From positions 62,001 to 126,000 of the forward strand of contig NZ_JAQTZU010000001.1 in the NCBI RefSeq assembly GCF_028687615.1: DNA of 64,000 nucleotides. The letters run 5' to 3'. The notes under the pieces were generated by a model. That model had not been told where the DNA came from, did no database searches, and saw nothing but the letters and a program-made list of their open reading frames with translations. Position 1 is the first letter of the stretch. Every line of letters begins with the position of its first letter. The position numbers were made by a program, and so were the translations under genes. Shown here one piece after another: positions 26,367 through 38,777 of the stretch. Origin of the DNA: Methylovulum sp. (GTDB lineage Bacteria > Pseudomonadota > Gammaproteobacteria > Methylococcales > Methylomonadaceae).

Positions 26367-27179
26367 ATGAGCAAAAAAATCAAAGCCTCTTACAAAGCCA
26401 TATTTGTTTCTGACATTCATCTTGGTACCCGTTCGTGTAAAGCGGAGTTTTTGCTGAAAACTCTGAAAAGACTGGCTTTCGATGAGGTTTATCTGGTCGG
26501 CGACATTATTGACGGCTGGAAAATCAAGCGTGGCTGGTATTGGCATCAAGACCACACCAATTTTTTGAGGAAGATTTTAAAATATTCAAAAAATAAACGT
26601 GTGGTCTATATCGCAGGCAACCACGACGAATTTCTGCGCAACTTTTTATCGCATGGCGATTTGAATATCGGCAATGTGGAAATTTATGACGAAATGGTCT
26701 ACAAAAGCGCCTCCGGCAAGTCATATTTGCTGACGCATGGCGACAATTACGACATTGTCACCCGCTACCACAAACAAATCGCCGTGCTAGGTGATATTGG
26801 CTACGAAACCTTGCTGTCGCTTAACCGCCATTTCAACTGGGTAAGACGGCATCTGGGGTTCGGTTACTGGTCGCTGTCGCGGTTTGTCAAAAACAAAGTC
26901 AAATCAGCGGTTTCATTTATCACCCAATTTGAAGTTGTGGTCGCCAATGAATGTGAAGGCCGCCAGTTAGATGGCGTGATTTGCGGACACATCCATTCTG
27001 CGGCCAACAAGTACATTAACAACATCCATTACCTAAATTGTGGGGATTGGGTGGAATCTTGTACATTAATTGCCGAAGACTGGAATGGCGAATTCCATAT
27101 CATTGAATACAATACATTAACTGAAGAATTTCCTGCCTTGGCAGAAACAGAAGACATGGCCGAAGAAGTTCCCGGCTAA
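26367..27179 (+). CDS. LpxH-like metallophosphoesterase (UDP-2,3-diacylglucosamine diphosphatase family)
   Basis: 270 residues from the ATG at 26367. Calcineurin-type metal motifs are complete: SDIHLG, GDIIDGW, GNHDEF, LLTHGD and GHIH. This matches the COG2908 group, whose founding member LpxH removes UMP from UDP-2,3-diacylglucosamine in lipid A synthesis. It is longer than E. coli LpxH (about 240). The convergent glycosyltransferase and PAP2 genes hint at a role in envelope lipid or polysaccharide metabolism, so it may be an LpxH paralog. A strong bidirectional terminator follows. Confidence 0.82.
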   Translation: MSKKIKASYKAIFVSDIHLGTRSCKAEFLLKTLKRLAFDEVYLVGDIIDGWKIKRGWYWHQDHTNFLRKILKYSKNKRVVYIAGNHDEFLRNFLSHGDLNIGNVEIYDEMVYKSASGKSYLLTHGDNYDIVTRYHKQIAVLGDIGYETLLSLNRHFNWVRRHLGFGYWSLSRFVKNKVKSAVSFITQFEVVVANECEGRQLDGVICGHIHSAANKYINNIHYLNCGDWVESCTLIAEDWNGEFHIIEYNTLTEEFPALAETEDMAEEVPG

Positions 27180-27188
27180 AAAAAGATA

Positions 27189-27234
27189 AGCCTTGGTCTG
27201 CCGGATTCCAAAATTGTCCCGGCAGACCAAGGCT
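27189..27234. terminator. bidirectional terminator
   Basis: Perfect 16-bp stem AGCCTTGGTCTGCCGG/CCGGCAGACCAAGGCT with a 14-base loop, between convergent genes. AT-rich on both sides, without a long T tract. Confidence 0.7.
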
Positions 27235-27255
27235 ATAAACGCGTAAAAACCGTTG

Positions 27256-28305
27256 TCAAAACTTTGATAAATCAACCTTCAAAACATTGACATCACCCCA
27301 AACCATTTCGATAAAATCCGCATCCATTTTGGGCATTCCGTCCTGAAGCCATTGCACTAAGGTTTTGGCAATATTGGGATAAGTGATGTATATCGCGTGA
27401 TTATCATGCAGCCAATGTTCAATGGCCGACAAATCCATCGTCTTCATGGTATGCCCATAACCCAACTCTTTTAATGCGGCGGCATTCGATATTTGCTCCA
27501 TTTGTGAATGCAAAGGCTTAACCAGGATTTTCTTTCCTAGCTGTAATGCTTCGCTTGCCAATTCAAAACCCGCATTGCTGATAATCCCCGCACAATCATA
27601 TAAGTCTTTTTGAAAACCGCTACGCGACAAAGGATTGCAAGTAATGTGTTCAAAATTGGAAACCGCAACCTCTGGCGAATAAATATGAAATTCAAATTGC
27701 TTGAAGTTTGCCAAGAGGTTGATGACACTGTTTTGATCTTCAAAAGGCAAATAAACAATGATTTTATTTTTGATGATTTTTTCAGGCGTTTCCGGTGTCT
27801 CGATAATAGGCGGCAAAATCGGCTGTCCAAAATGATGCCAATGCAAACCTACACCTATATCTGCCGGTGCAAAATACTTCATCACCTGATTGGCAATCGG
27901 ATCACTTCCCGCCCTAGGAATCGGGTAATTAAAAGCATATTGGTGACCGACCCCTAAAACTGGTTTTTTCTGCCTCCTTGCCGACCATGCGGTTACCGGT
28001 TCAAAATCGGTAATGACTTGGTCATAACCACTTAAATCCAATTCTTTTATATCTTTTAAAAAAGTAATCGGTTTGACGTCACGGGCTGTTTTTAAATAAC
28101 TGACCTGGCCTTTATCGGTATTGAACGTCAATCCAGTACGCACCTGATAGCCATTGAACACATCCATATCAAAAAACTTATCTATCGGTCTACCAGTGAA
28201 TTGAAAAGTTACATCTATCCCTGCTAATTTCAACTCCTTTGCCATGACTCTGGCGCGTGTGATGTGACCATTGCCCGTCCCCTGAACTCCATAAAAAATT
28301 CTCAT
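27256..28305 (-). CDS. MJ1255/VC2487-family glycosyltransferase
   Basis: 349 residues. The N-terminal GVQGTGNGHITRARVMAKEL and C-terminal GIISNAGFELASEALQLGKK show the two-domain GT-B fold related to MurG and GT28 enzymes. The second block is the nucleotide-sugar binding region. The MJ1255-type family (TIGR00661) is widespread but has no assigned substrate. Its ATG overlaps the stop of the upstream PAP2 gene by one base (TAATG), so the two are coupled. The pair could make or recycle a lipid-linked sugar. Confidence 0.83.
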   Translation of the reverse strand: MRIFYGVQGTGNGHITRARVMAKELKLAGIDVTFQFTGRPIDKFFDMDVFNGYQVRTGLTFNTDKGQVSYLKTARDVKPITFLKDIKELDLSGYDQVITDFEPVTAWSARRQKKPVLGVGHQYAFNYPIPRAGSDPIANQVMKYFAPADIGVGLHWHHFGQPILPPIIETPETPEKIIKNKIIVYLPFEDQNSVINLLANFKQFEFHIYSPEVAVSNFEHITCNPLSRSGFQKDLYDCAGIISNAGFELASEALQLGKKILVKPLHSQMEQISNAAALKELGYGHTMKTMDLSAIEHWLHDNHAIYITYPNIAKTLVQWLQDGMPKMDADFIEMVWGDVNVLKVDLSKF

Positions 28306-28826
28306 TAGATAACTTGTCCTAAACTAAAAAATGCGGTGCTGACACCCAAAATACACCCCACCAATGTATCTGTTGGAAAATGAACCCCTAAAACCACTCG
28401 TGAGAAACCTACCAATAACGCCCAACCATAAAGCGGGATCATAAAAACAGGGAAAAAATAGCCAACCAATGTCGCCATCATGAACGCCGCCGATGTGTGG
28501 CCTGATGGAAAACTGAATTTATCTGAAGGCTTAATAATGCTACGAAAGTTTTTTAACGCCGCTTCAGGCCGGTTACGTTTAAATCCATTTTTCAATATAA
28601 AGTAAATTGGCCTTTCTAACAGGAAGGCCAATAAAATGGCCCGTAACAACGGGCTTTCAATTCCTTCAATAAAGTATAACAAACCGATGATCAAAGTATA
28701 AAGCTGCCCATCACCTGTTTTTGACAAATACCGGCTAATATTCGATAAAGTCCTATGAATTTTGGCATTAACCAGCCAAGTGAACATAAATACATCATAC
28801 TTATGAATAGATAGTAGCAGTTTCAT
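28305..28826 (-). CDS. PAP2-family membrane phosphatase
   Basis: 173 residues, about five membrane helices. The phosphatase triad is complete: KNGFKRNRP (motif 1), PSGHTSA (motif 2) and SRVVLGVHFPTD (motif 3). Such enzymes dephosphorylate lipid phosphates, for example undecaprenyl diphosphate or phosphatidylglycerophosphate, at the outer face of the inner membrane. GAGAGGATAAC before the ATG is a good ribosome site. Coupled to the glycosyltransferase. Substrate unknown. Confidence 0.87.
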   Translation of the reverse strand: MKLLLSIHKYDVFMFTWLVNAKIHRTLSNISRYLSKTGDGQLYTLIIGLLYFIEGIESPLLRAILLAFLLERPIYFILKNGFKRNRPEAALKNFRSIIKPSDKFSFPSGHTSAAFMMATLVGYFFPVFMIPLYGWALLVGFSRVVLGVHFPTDTLVGCILGVSTAFFSLGQVI

Positions 28827-29157
28827 ATCGTTATCCTCTCAGTCAACATTCTGCAAAGACCGCCCAGCGCCTTATGCAGTGAAGAAAATCATCAATTTTC
28901 TAATTTTTTATTCTTGTTATGGATGACGAAGGGTAAAGCTGTTCTATGACAAAGAAATGAAGCTTCGTTTACGATTTAATGACAGTTTTATTAAACCTAT
29001 TGATCTTGATATAAGCTATAGAAAACCTTAGCTTTTGGATAAAGTGATGACGAGGTTTCAATCTTGAAAACGACAACTTAAAAATAGCGGTTTATGCACA
29101 GGTTATTAGCAGATTCTATTGAGCATTCTTGAAAACAGTCATACACCGACCTCCATA
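28827..29157. other. intergenic, AT-rich, nothing recognised
   Basis: 330 bases between two minus-strand genes. Holds the PAP2 gene promoter. No hairpin, repeat or coding frame stood out. Confidence 0.45.
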
Positions 29158-29994
29158 TCACATCTTTCTGAGCAGGTTATCGAGCCACGATATCGGTAAA
29201 ATGCCTTTCAAAAACGCCAATAAGTAAGTTGGGAAAGTGACGTAATAGCGGATTTGAGGCCGTTTTGATTCGATTGCATGGATAGCTTTTTTGGCAACGG
29301 CCTCGGCAGGAAGCGTGAAAGGCGCAGCCGCACCTTCTTTTTGCAAACGGGCTTCCATGGATTTGTAGGTTTTTTGGTGATAACTTCGATTGGGATCAAT
29401 ATTTTTTTTATACAGATCGAAGGCATTTTTTCTAAAATCGCTAAGTATCGGGCCAGGTTCAATCAATGAGATGTGGATATTAGTATCATGCAATTCCAAG
29501 CGTAACGTATCAGCTAATCCTTCCAGCGCGAATTTGCTGGCATTATAAGCACCTCGATACGGCATGGCCACCAACCCTAAAATTGAACTGTTATAAATAA
29601 TACGTCCATGCCCTTGTTGGCGCATCACCGGAAGCAACAAATTTGTCAGTTCATGAGTCCCAAACAAATTGGTTTCAAATTGACAACGTAAGACTTCGCG
29701 GCTTAAATCTTCAACGGCCCCTGGCTGCCCAAATGCAGCGTTATTAAATAAAGCATCTATTTTACCAGCAGTCAATGCTAGCACTTCGCCTACCGCTTTC
29801 TGAATACTCAAACTATCAGCCAAGTCCAATTGTACGGCGGAGAACCCCTCGGCCACCAAGCGCGAAACATCGGCGGGCTTTCTTGCCGTAGCGATAACAT
29901 AATGCCCACGCTGTTTCAATTGTTGTGCGGCCACATAGCCTATACCACTAGAACAGCCTGTAATTAGCACAATTTTAGCTTTGTCCATAACCAT
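29158..29994 (-). CDS. short-chain dehydrogenase/reductase
   Basis: 278 residues. Classical SDR features: TGCSSGIG (NAD(P) binding), NNAAFGQPG, the catalytic Ser region YNSSILG, and YNASK (Tyr and Lys). GITARK-type ATARKPADV after beta-2 suggests NADP(H). The C-terminal hydrophobic stretch (YLLAFLKGILPISWL) may lie on the membrane. Its ATG overlaps the stop of the upstream DUF4124 gene (TAATG). Substrate unknown. Confidence 0.88.
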   Translation of the reverse strand: MVMDKAKIVLITGCSSGIGYVAAQQLKQRGHYVIATARKPADVSRLVAEGFSAVQLDLADSLSIQKAVGEVLALTAGKIDALFNNAAFGQPGAVEDLSREVLRCQFETNLFGTHELTNLLLPVMRQQGHGRIIYNSSILGLVAMPYRGAYNASKFALEGLADTLRLELHDTNIHISLIEPGPILSDFRKNAFDLYKKNIDPNRSYHQKTYKSMEARLQKEGAAAPFTLPAEAVAKKAIHAIESKRPQIRYYVTFPTYLLAFLKGILPISWLDNLLRKM

Positions 29995-30569
29995 TACTGG
30001 GTCAATTGCTTCTCATCAAAGTAAAAACTTTTGGTATTGCTACAATCGACCAAAAATACGAGTAAAGCCTTAGTGGATTTTTCGTTTAATTCTGAAGACT
30101 CTACACGGTTACACTGGCCTGAAGTCAAAGCTTTTTGGGCGGCGACCCCTCTCATATGCTCAATTTCTGCTAATCTGGACTGAAAAAGTTTGACTAAAGG
30201 CGTCAATTTTTCAAGCTCATATGGCGCAATAGCATAAGCCGAAAATTTGTTTGGATTTTCTTTTATCAGTAATTGGTTTTTTTTACTTTCATTAATAATC
30301 TGAAGCTTACGCAAGTTTTCTTGCTGTTGTTCAAGCTTTTGCAGTTCTTCTTGCTGTTGCTGTTCTTTGATTTTTAAGAGTTGTAATTTTTTTTCTTCGT
30401 CCAAATCGACTGACTTCCCCGTTTTCAGATCGATTTGGGTGTTATTGTAGCCTTCTACGCAAGGACTGGAACGATACACCTTATTGCCACTGGAATCAGT
30501 GCATTTGTAGACTCCAGCGGAAGCATTCATGACAAATAAACTTGCCAATACAAATAATATAAGTTTCAT
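29994..30569 (-). CDS. DUF4124 exported protein with coiled coil
   Basis: 191 residues. The signal peptide (1-18) is followed by the DUF4124 pattern GVYKCTDSSGNKVYRSSPC (two Cys likely disulfide-bonded). A Gln/Glu-rich coiled coil follows (about 58-100; EQQQQEELQKLEQQQENLRK). The last part has two more Cys. Periplasmic, function unknown. It is last but one in the run glmU-glmS-DUF4124-SDR on the minus strand. Confidence 0.8.
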   Translation of the reverse strand: MKLILFVLASLFVMNASAGVYKCTDSSGNKVYRSSPCVEGYNNTQIDLKTGKSVDLDEEKKLQLLKIKEQQQQEELQKLEQQQENLRKLQIINESKKNQLLIKENPNKFSAYAIAPYELEKLTPLVKLFQSRLAEIEHMRGVAAQKALTSGQCNRVESSELNEKSTKALLVFLVDCSNTKSFYFDEKQLTQ

Positions 30570-30621
30570 TTTCTCGGCTCGGTAATTTAATCGAAAACTG
30601 TCGATCTGATAGGATGTTGTT

Positions 30622-32451
30622 TTATTCTACCGTAACGGACTTGGCAAGATTTCTTGGCTGATCGACATCAGTGCCTTTTAAAACCGCAACATGGTAAGCA
30701 AGCAACTGTAACGGAATGGTATATAGTATAGGCGAAATTTCATTTTCAACTTGTGGTACTTTAATTATTTGTATGTTTCCGCCTGCTACTGAAAGCAATT
30801 TTTCATCCATGAAAACAATCAGTTGTCCACCACGCGCACTAACTTCCTGCATATTGGATTTCAATTTTTCCAATAAACGATTGTTAGGTGCAACAGTAAT
30901 AACGGGCATATCGGCATCAATCAGCGCCAGAGGGCCATGCTTAAGTTCGCCTGCAGGATACGCTTCAGCATGGATATAAGAAATTTCTTTTAACTTCAAC
31001 GCCCCTTCCATAGCGATAGGATAATGGGGGCCCCTCCCCAAAAAAAGGGCGTGATGTTTTTCAGCAAACTGTTCAGACAAGAGCTTAATCTCATCATTCA
31101 ACGTCAAAACCTTCTCAATCTCGCCGGGCAAGCGAAATAACTGGGACGTTATTTTTTTCTCTCTCTCTTCAACCAACTGAAAACGCCTGCCAAGCGCAAT
31201 AACCAATAACATTAATGCCGCAAGCTGGGTCGTGAACGCTTTAGTCGAAGCAACACCAATCTCTGGGCCTGCCCGCGTCATTAACACCAGATCCGATTCC
31301 CTAACTAAAGAACTTTCGGGTACATTGCAGATGCTTAATGAATATTTCGCACCGAGTTTTTTTGCTTCTTGCAGAGCCGCCAAGGTATCTGCGGTTTCGC
31401 CGGATTGTGAAATGGTGACAACCAAGGTATCTTTAGCCAACACAGGGTGCCTGTAACGGAACTCACTGGCAACTTCAACTTGGCAAGGTACGCTAGCTAA
31501 TTCTTCAAACCAATAACGGGCAACCAATCCGGCATGATAGCTCGTGCCACAGGCTAAAATTTGAACTGATTTAATTTTATCAAATACCTCGTTGGCATTA
31601 TGTCCAAACGAATTTTCCTGCAAACGGTTGTTGATAAACCGGCCTTCCAGAGTTTGGGCAACTGCAAAAGCTTGCTCATAAATTTCTTTGAGCATGTAAT
31701 GTCGGTAATTGCCTTTATCGACAGCATCGGGGCTAAGGCTGCTTTCTTTTATGGGGCGTCGGACAACTTGGTTTTGGGCATCAAAAATCACTACCGAATC
31801 CAAATGCAGGGCGGCAACATCCCCTTCTTCCAGAAACATAAACCGTTGCGTGACCGGCAATAATGCGGCCACATCGGAAGCAATAAAATATTCTCCGATG
31901 CCAACACCAATTACTAACGGGCTACCCTTACGGCAAGCGATTAAAGTATCTGGTTCATCGGCACTAATGATACCTAACGCGTAGGCACCTTCCAATTTTT
32001 GAACCGTCTGTTTCACTGCGTCAAGCAAGTTGCCCGTGGCCTGCAAAGCATAAAAAATTTCGTGGACTATCACCTCAGTATCAGTTTGCGAAGTAAATTG
32101 GCATCCCTGCGCCAATCTAATAGCTTTAAGCTGCTCATAGTTTTCGATAATGCCATTATGGACAACCGCAACTTTGTTACCGCTGATATGGGGATGGGCA
32201 TTTGCAGTACTAGGTTTCCCGTGGGTAGCCCAGCGGGTATGGGCAATTCCAATAGTTCCCGGCAAAGGGTCGGCTTGTATCGAAGCTTCCAATTCTTTAA
32301 CTTTACCTAATTCACGCTTGCGATATATTTGTCCGTTATTGATGATTGCGATACCTGCCGAATCGTAACCACGATATTCCAATCTTTTTAAACCTTCCAG
32401 TAAGATAGGCACCACGTTACGCTGGGCGATACCACCGACAATGCCGCACAT
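30622..32451 (-). CDS. glmS: glutamine-fructose-6-phosphate aminotransferase
   Basis: 609 residues, full length. N-terminal glutamine amidotransferase with catalytic Cys2 (MCGIVGG), then two SIS sugar-isomerase domains ([22 protein letters not shown]) and the C-terminal LAKSVTVE. It makes glucosamine-6-phosphate from fructose-6-phosphate and glutamine for peptidoglycan and lipopolysaccharide. The ATG overlaps the glmU stop (TAATG), so the two steps of UDP-GlcNAc synthesis are co-translated. In enterobacteria glmS is controlled by small RNAs at its leader; with no glmU-glmS spacer here, that type of control is unlikely. Confidence 0.97.
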   Translation of the reverse strand: MCGIVGGIAQRNVVPILLEGLKRLEYRGYDSAGIAIINNGQIYRKRELGKVKELEASIQADPLPGTIGIAHTRWATHGKPSTANAHPHISGNKVAVVHNGIIENYEQLKAIRLAQGCQFTSQTDTEVIVHEIFYALQATGNLLDAVKQTVQKLEGAYALGIISADEPDTLIACRKGSPLVIGVGIGEYFIASDVAALLPVTQRFMFLEEGDVAALHLDSVVIFDAQNQVVRRPIKESSLSPDAVDKGNYRHYMLKEIYEQAFAVAQTLEGRFINNRLQENSFGHNANEVFDKIKSVQILACGTSYHAGLVARYWFEELASVPCQVEVASEFRYRHPVLAKDTLVVTISQSGETADTLAALQEAKKLGAKYSLSICNVPESSLVRESDLVLMTRAGPEIGVASTKAFTTQLAALMLLVIALGRRFQLVEEREKKITSQLFRLPGEIEKVLTLNDEIKLLSEQFAEKHHALFLGRGPHYPIAMEGALKLKEISYIHAEAYPAGELKHGPLALIDADMPVITVAPNNRLLEKLKSNMQEVSARGGQLIVFMDEKLLSVAGGNIQIIKVPQVENEISPILYTIPLQLLAYHVAVLKGTDVDQPRNLAKSVTVE

Positions 32452-33824
32452 TATGATTTCTCCTGTTTGGTAGGACGTTGCCAGCTAGATACAGAGACCT
32501 GTTTTACCCTGCTTAAGGTCAACTGGTCTGCCGGGGTGTCGCGAGTAATAGTGGAACCTGCGCCTATGGTGGCATTCTTACCGACTGTAACCGGGGCGAT
32601 CAACTGGGTATCGGAACCAATGAAAGCACCATCTTCGATGATAGTCCTAAACTTATTTGCACCATCATAATTGCAGGTGATAGTTCCCGCACCAATATTA
32701 ACTTTACTGCCAATACTTGCGTCACCAATGTAACTGAGGTGGTTGATTTTTGTTTCTTCGGCAATTGCAGATTTTTTTATCTCCACAAAATTACCGATAT
32801 GGACATTTGCCGCCAATACGGTTTCAGGACGCAATCTGGCATACGGCCCTATTCGGCTGCCCTGCCCTATTTGTGCATCTTCTATTATACAAAGACCAAG
32901 AATTTCGACATTATCACCAATAAGTGAATTCTTAATGTGTGTGTTGGGGCCTATCTTCACATTGTTGCCGATGCTGTTATTACCTTCAAGAATGACATTT
33001 ATGTCGATTTCAATATCCTGCCCAAGGCTGTCTAGCGATCCACGTAGATCAAAACGCAAGGGGTCCCTCAACGTCACACCACGCGCCATAAGCTGTTCGG
33101 CTTGCTGTTGCTGGTATATCCTCTCTAACTGGGCTAATTGCATCCGGTTGTTTACCCCCAGCACCTCATCAACGGTTTCTGGCTGGTTTGTAACAACGCT
33201 AATGCCCTCAGCAACCGCCATTTCAATGATGTCCGTCAAATAGTATTCATTTTGGGCATTATCATTGTCCAACTGATCCAACCACCGTTTTAATTTGTCT
33301 CCGGGAACAGCCATAATACCCGTATTTACTTCTAGAATATTTTTTTCAGCATCAGTGGCATCTTTTTCTTCGACTATCTTTATCACTTCTCCTGAGTCAT
33401 TTCGGACAATTCTGCCATATCCGGTAGAGTTTTCGAGATTGACTGTCAGTAAGGCGATTGATTGTTGACTAACATTAGCCAATAATCGATTCAGTGTCGC
33501 CAATTTTAATAGCGGAACATCTCCATATAGAATTAAAACCATATCTTCATCAGCAATAAACCCACTTGCCTGTTGAACGGCGTGACCTGTACCTAATTGC
33601 TGTAGTTGTTCAATCCAATTCACTTCAGGTAAATTTAAGGCCTGCTTGACCAATTCAGCACCGTGGCCAATGACAATATGGACACTATTGTCCGTTAATT
33701 GACTGCTTAAGTCATAAACGTGCCTTAACAATGGTTTATTGGCGATTTTATGCAGAACTTTTGGTTGGTCTGAACACATTCGCGTACCCTTGCCTGCTGC
33801 TAGAATAATAGTCGTAATTTTCAT
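32451..33824 (-). CDS. glmU: bifunctional UDP-GlcNAc pyrophosphorylase/GlcN-1-P acetyltransferase
   Basis: 457 residues. The N-terminal uridyltransferase domain has [20 protein letters not shown] (the GxGTRM nucleotide loop) and YGDVPLL. The C-terminal left-handed beta-helix acetyltransferase has repeats such as [16 protein letters not shown] and [14 protein letters not shown]. It acetylates glucosamine-1-phosphate and couples it to UTP, giving UDP-GlcNAc. Located between the ATP synthase operon and glmS, the usual order in gammaproteobacteria. A terminator separates it from atpC. Confidence 0.97.
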   Translation of the reverse strand: MKITTIILAAGKGTRMCSDQPKVLHKIANKPLLRHVYDLSSQLTDNSVHIVIGHGAELVKQALNLPEVNWIEQLQQLGTGHAVQQASGFIADEDMVLILYGDVPLLKLATLNRLLANVSQQSIALLTVNLENSTGYGRIVRNDSGEVIKIVEEKDATDAEKNILEVNTGIMAVPGDKLKRWLDQLDNDNAQNEYYLTDIIEMAVAEGISVVTNQPETVDEVLGVNNRMQLAQLERIYQQQQAEQLMARGVTLRDPLRFDLRGSLDSLGQDIEIDINVILEGNNSIGNNVKIGPNTHIKNSLIGDNVEILGLCIIEDAQIGQGSRIGPYARLRPETVLAANVHIGNFVEIKKSAIAEETKINHLSYIGDASIGSKVNIGAGTITCNYDGANKFRTIIEDGAFIGSDTQLIAPVTVGKNATIGAGSTITRDTPADQLTLSRVKQVSVSSWQRPTKQEKS

Positions 33825-33841
33825 TGCATATCCCTTAAAAC

Positions 33842-33880
33842 AAAAAAGCCCGATAGCGTTTTGACGTTACCGAGCTTTTT
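33842..33880 (-). terminator. terminator of the ATP synthase operon
   Basis: On the minus strand AAAAAGCTCGGTAACG pairs with CGCTATCGGGCTTTTTT, ending in T6. It lies 55 bases after atpC and just before glmU. Confidence 0.85.
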
Positions 33881-33934
33881 AAAAAACCGTATCAATATGA
33901 TTGATAAATTTAATCAACCGTCTGTATCAATGAA

Positions 33935-34357
33935 TTATTCGCCACGTTTTCGCAGCCTATCCAAAGTTCGCAGTTGCATAATGGCCTGCAATAATTGTGC
34001 ATGGGCTGCTTCATAATCCACTTTACCAGATTTATCCGCCAATTCTTCTTCAGCTTTTGCTTTGGCTGCTATTGCCGCAGCTTCATCAATATCCTTAGCC
34101 CTAATCGCCACATCGGCCAAAACAGTCACAATATGAGGCTGGACTTCAAGGATACCCCCTGAAATAAAGAAAGGGTAACTTTCCTTTGCCGTTACTTTTA
34201 CCCGCACTTCCCCTGGGTTTAGCCTTGTTATGAACGGGGCATGTCTTGGAGAAATACCTACTTCACCCAGTTCAGCAGGAGCAAATAACATTTCCGCCAA
34301 TCCAGAAAATATTTCTTTTTCTGCACTTACGATGTCTACATGTACGGTCATGGTCAT
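33935..34357 (-). CDS. atpC: ATP synthase epsilon subunit
   Basis: 140 residues. Epsilon of the F1 stalk: beta-sandwich with FAPAELGEVGISPRHAPFIT and the later helical hairpin (AAIAAKAKAEEELADK ... QLRTLDRLRKRGE). It couples rotation to catalysis and inhibits ATP hydrolysis. Last gene of atpIBEFHAGDC; 22 bases after atpD; followed by a terminator. Confidence 0.96.
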   Translation of the reverse strand: MTMTVHVDIVSAEKEIFSGLAEMLFAPAELGEVGISPRHAPFITRLNPGEVRVKVTAKESYPFFISGGILEVQPHIVTVLADVAIRAKDIDEAAAIAAKAKAEEELADKSGKVDYEAAHAQLLQAIMQLRTLDRLRKRGE

Positions 34358-34379
34358 TTATATTACCTAAACAGTCACA

Positions 34380-35792
<1,413 letters not shown>

Positions 35793-35799
35793 CTAGATG

Positions 35800-36669
35800 T
35801 TAAACAGCGGCGGCACCGGCAACTATTTCTGAAATTTCTTGAGTAATTGCAGCCTGTCTGGCTTTGTTATAAACCAACTGTAATTCTTTGATAAGATTTC
35901 CAGCATTATCCGATGCACTCTTCATGGCTACCATTCTAGCAGCTTGTTCACAGGCGTTATTTTCAACTAAACCTTGATATACGATGGATTCAATATAGCG
36001 TGTCAGTAAATGATCCAACACCTCTTTAGCATCGGGTTCGTAAATATAATCCCAATGACCATTTGCCAATCCATTTTCAATTTCATTGGCGACAACAGGC
36101 AATAATCTATCTGCAGTAGGGTGCTGAGTCATAGTATTAACAAATTCATTACTAATAACATATAATTCATCAATTCTATTCTGCTCGTATGCATCCAGCA
36201 TTAGTTTTATTACTCCGATAATATCGCTTAAATGCGGAGTATCACCAATTTTTGAAACTTGCCCTACCAAATTAATTTTTTTCAGATTACTAAAGAAGCC
36301 AAAACCTTTCGTACCAACCGTGCAAACATCCACTTCCACTCCATCGCCGTCCCATTTCATTAACAGGGACAATGATTTTCTGAATAAATTGGAATTTAAA
36401 CCGCCGCATAAGCCTCTATCAGAACTTATTACGATAAGTCCCACCCGCTTTACTTCACGCTGGACAAGAAATGGATGTTTGTATTCAGGGTTTGCATGGG
36501 CAAGATGTTTAATAATCTGACCTATTTTTTTTGCGTAAGGGCGTGTTGCCTGCATTCTGTCTTTTGTCTTACGCATTTTACTCGCAGCAACCATTTCCAT
36601 GGCACGAGTGATCTTCTGAGTATTTTTAATACTCGCAATCTTTGTGCGTATTTCTTTGCCAACAGCCAT
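35800..36669 (-). CDS. atpG: ATP synthase gamma subunit
   Basis: 289 residues. Central rotor: the N-terminal coiled-coil helix [20 protein letters not shown] and the C-terminal helix [20 protein letters not shown] form the shaft inside alpha3-beta3; [11 protein letters not shown] is the Rossmann part. 12 bases after atpA. Confidence 0.97.
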   Translation of the reverse strand: MAVGKEIRTKIASIKNTQKITRAMEMVAASKMRKTKDRMQATRPYAKKIGQIIKHLAHANPEYKHPFLVQREVKRVGLIVISSDRGLCGGLNSNLFRKSLSLLMKWDGDGVEVDVCTVGTKGFGFFSNLKKINLVGQVSKIGDTPHLSDIIGVIKLMLDAYEQNRIDELYVISNEFVNTMTQHPTADRLLPVVANEIENGLANGHWDYIYEPDAKEVLDHLLTRYIESIVYQGLVENNACEQAARMVAMKSASDNAGNLIKELQLVYNKARQAAITQEISEIVAGAAAV

Positions 36670-36681
36670 TTTAAGACCCTT

Positions 36682-38223
36682 TTACCAACTATGAGTTTTT
36701 ATGAAAGTTTCAATCGCATCTTGCATACTTTGTTTGATTTCATTACTAAAATCACCCGTCGCATTGATTGTGTCCATTAATCCAGAATGCTCTGATTTCA
36801 TATAGGAATGTAGCGCGGCTTCAAAATCAAGTACCTTGCTGGTTTCTAGGCTATCCAAGAAACCTTCGTTCGCCGCAAATAATGAAATGGCCATTTGCGC
36901 AACAGACATCGGTGAATATTGATTTTGTTTCATCAATTCAGTAACACGTTGTCCACGTTCAATTTGCTTTCTTGTGCTCTCATCCAAATCTGAAGCAAAT
37001 TGGGCAAACGCGGCCAACTCACGGTATTGCGCCAAATCAAGGCGGGTACCGCCGCCCAATTTTTTAATGATCTTGGTCTGTGCCGCGCCACCAACCCGCG
37101 ATACCGACAAACCGGCATTTACAGCAGGACGGATACCAGAGTTGAACAAGTTACTTTCCAAAAAAATCTGTCCATCAGTGATCGAAATTACGTTAGTTGG
37201 AACAAACGCGGATACATCACCACCTTGCGTTTCAATAATTGGCAATGCTGTCAAAGAACCAGTTTTTCCTTTAACCCTACCACCCGTTAATTTTTCAACT
37301 TCTTCAGCATTAATACGCGATGCCCGTTCCAATAAACGCGAGTGCAAATAAAACACATCACCCGGATAAGCTTCACGACCAGGAGGTCGGCGCAATAATA
37401 ATGAAACTTGACGGTAAGCCCAAGCTTGTTTGGTTAAGTCATCATAAATAATGAGTGCATCTTCACCGCGATCCCTAAAGAATTCGCCCATTGAACACCC
37501 AGTGTAAGGGGCAATGAATTGCATTGCAGCGGACTCGGAAGCCGATGCGGCAACGATAATGGTATGCTCCATTGCACCGTGTTCTTCCAATTTACGGACG
37601 ACGTTGGCAATTGACGAACGCTTTTGGCCTATAGCAACATAGATACATTTAATACCCGTGCCTTTTTGATTGATAATAGCATCAACCGCAATTGCTGTTT
37701 TCCCTGTTTGCCTGTCGCCGATAATCAACTCACGTTGACCACGGCCTACTGGAATCATTGCATCAATTGATTTAAGTCCAAGCTGGACTGGTTGATCAAC
37801 TGATTGCCGGGCAATTACACCTGGTGCAATTTTTTCAATCGGGGAAGTTTCATTCGTATCTATAGCACCCTTGCCGTCAATTGGATTACCCAAAGCATCA
37901 ACAACACGACCCAATAATGCTTCACCGACAGGGACTTCCAAAATCCTTCCAGTACACTTTACGGTATCGCCTTCAGATATGTGTTGATATGATCCTAAAA
38001 TGACCACACCTACCGAATCTCTTTCAAGATTGAGCGCCATTCCAAAAGTATTGCCCGGAAACTCCAGCATTTCTCCCTGCATTGCGCCAGAAAGGCCATG
38101 TACCCTCACAATACCGTCAGATACACTAACAACGGTACCTTCCGTATGAGATTCAGAACTCAAATCGAAGTTTTCGATCTTCTTTTTTATTAGATCACTT
38201 ATTTCAGATGGGTTTAATTGCAT
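36682..38223 (-). CDS. atpA: ATP synthase alpha subunit
   Basis: 513 residues, the same length as in E. coli. Non-catalytic nucleotide site GDRQTGKT at 169-176; YAAIGQK-type [15 protein letters not shown] and the arginine-finger region [12 protein letters not shown]-like [20 protein letters not shown] are present. Operon gene between atpH and atpG. Confidence 0.98.
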   Translation of the reverse strand: MQLNPSEISDLIKKKIENFDLSSESHTEGTVVSVSDGIVRVHGLSGAMQGEMLEFPGNTFGMALNLERDSVGVVILGSYQHISEGDTVKCTGRILEVPVGEALLGRVVDALGNPIDGKGAIDTNETSPIEKIAPGVIARQSVDQPVQLGLKSIDAMIPVGRGQRELIIGDRQTGKTAIAVDAIINQKGTGIKCIYVAIGQKRSSIANVVRKLEEHGAMEHTIIVAASASESAAMQFIAPYTGCSMGEFFRDRGEDALIIYDDLTKQAWAYRQVSLLLRRPPGREAYPGDVFYLHSRLLERASRINAEEVEKLTGGRVKGKTGSLTALPIIETQGGDVSAFVPTNVISITDGQIFLESNLFNSGIRPAVNAGLSVSRVGGAAQTKIIKKLGGGTRLDLAQYRELAAFAQFASDLDESTRKQIERGQRVTELMKQNQYSPMSVAQMAISLFAANEGFLDSLETSKVLDFEAALHSYMKSEHSGLMDTINATGDFSNEIKQSMQDAIETFIKTHSW

Positions 38224-38238
38224 GATTTTATCTCACTC

Positions 38239-38772
38239 TCACTGAAGAGCCTTTTGCATGTGTTGAAGCTGGCCTCTAATAGATCCGTCAATCACTCGGT
38301 CACCTGCTCGTACTAGAACACCACCAATTAATGATTTATCAACGGCTACGTTCATATTAATTTTTTTGCCTAGCGATTTTTGCAGTTTTTCAGAAAGTCG
38401 GTTATAGGCTTCTTCAGAAAACTCATAAGCAGTTGATACTTGCACATCAACATAGCCTTCGTATTCGGCTTTGTACCCTTCAAACAGTATGGCAATTGTG
38501 GATAGTAAATCCAATCTACCATTCTGGACTAGCACTTTAAGGAAGCTAGCATCATCTTCATCAATCTGCCCATTGCAAATATCAAGCAATAGTTCCGATA
38601 CTTTCTGTTTACCGACTTTAGGATTATTGACGACGATTGAAATTTCATTATCACCCATAATAGCCGCCATAAATTTCAAACTCTGCGACCACTTCATCAT
38701 CGCATCATTCTGTTTGGCCCATTTAAATGCAGCTACCGCATAAGGTCTTGCCAATGTTGCTAATTCGCTCAT
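38239..38772 (-). CDS. atpH: ATP synthase delta subunit
   Basis: 177 residues. Delta (OSCP-like) of the peripheral stalk: N-terminal helical domain with LARPYAVAAFKWAK and C-terminal IDKSLIGG-type VDKSLIGGVLVRAGDRVIDG. It joins the b subunits to the top of F1. Located between atpF and atpA. Confidence 0.96.
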   Translation of the reverse strand: MSELATLARPYAVAAFKWAKQNDAMMKWSQSLKFMAAIMGDNEISIVVNNPKVGKQKVSELLLDICNGQIDEDDASFLKVLVQNGRLDLLSTIAILFEGYKAEYEGYVDVQVSTAYEFSEEAYNRLSEKLQKSLGKKINMNVAVDKSLIGGVLVRAGDRVIDGSIRGQLQHMQKALQ

Positions 38773-38777
38773 TACGC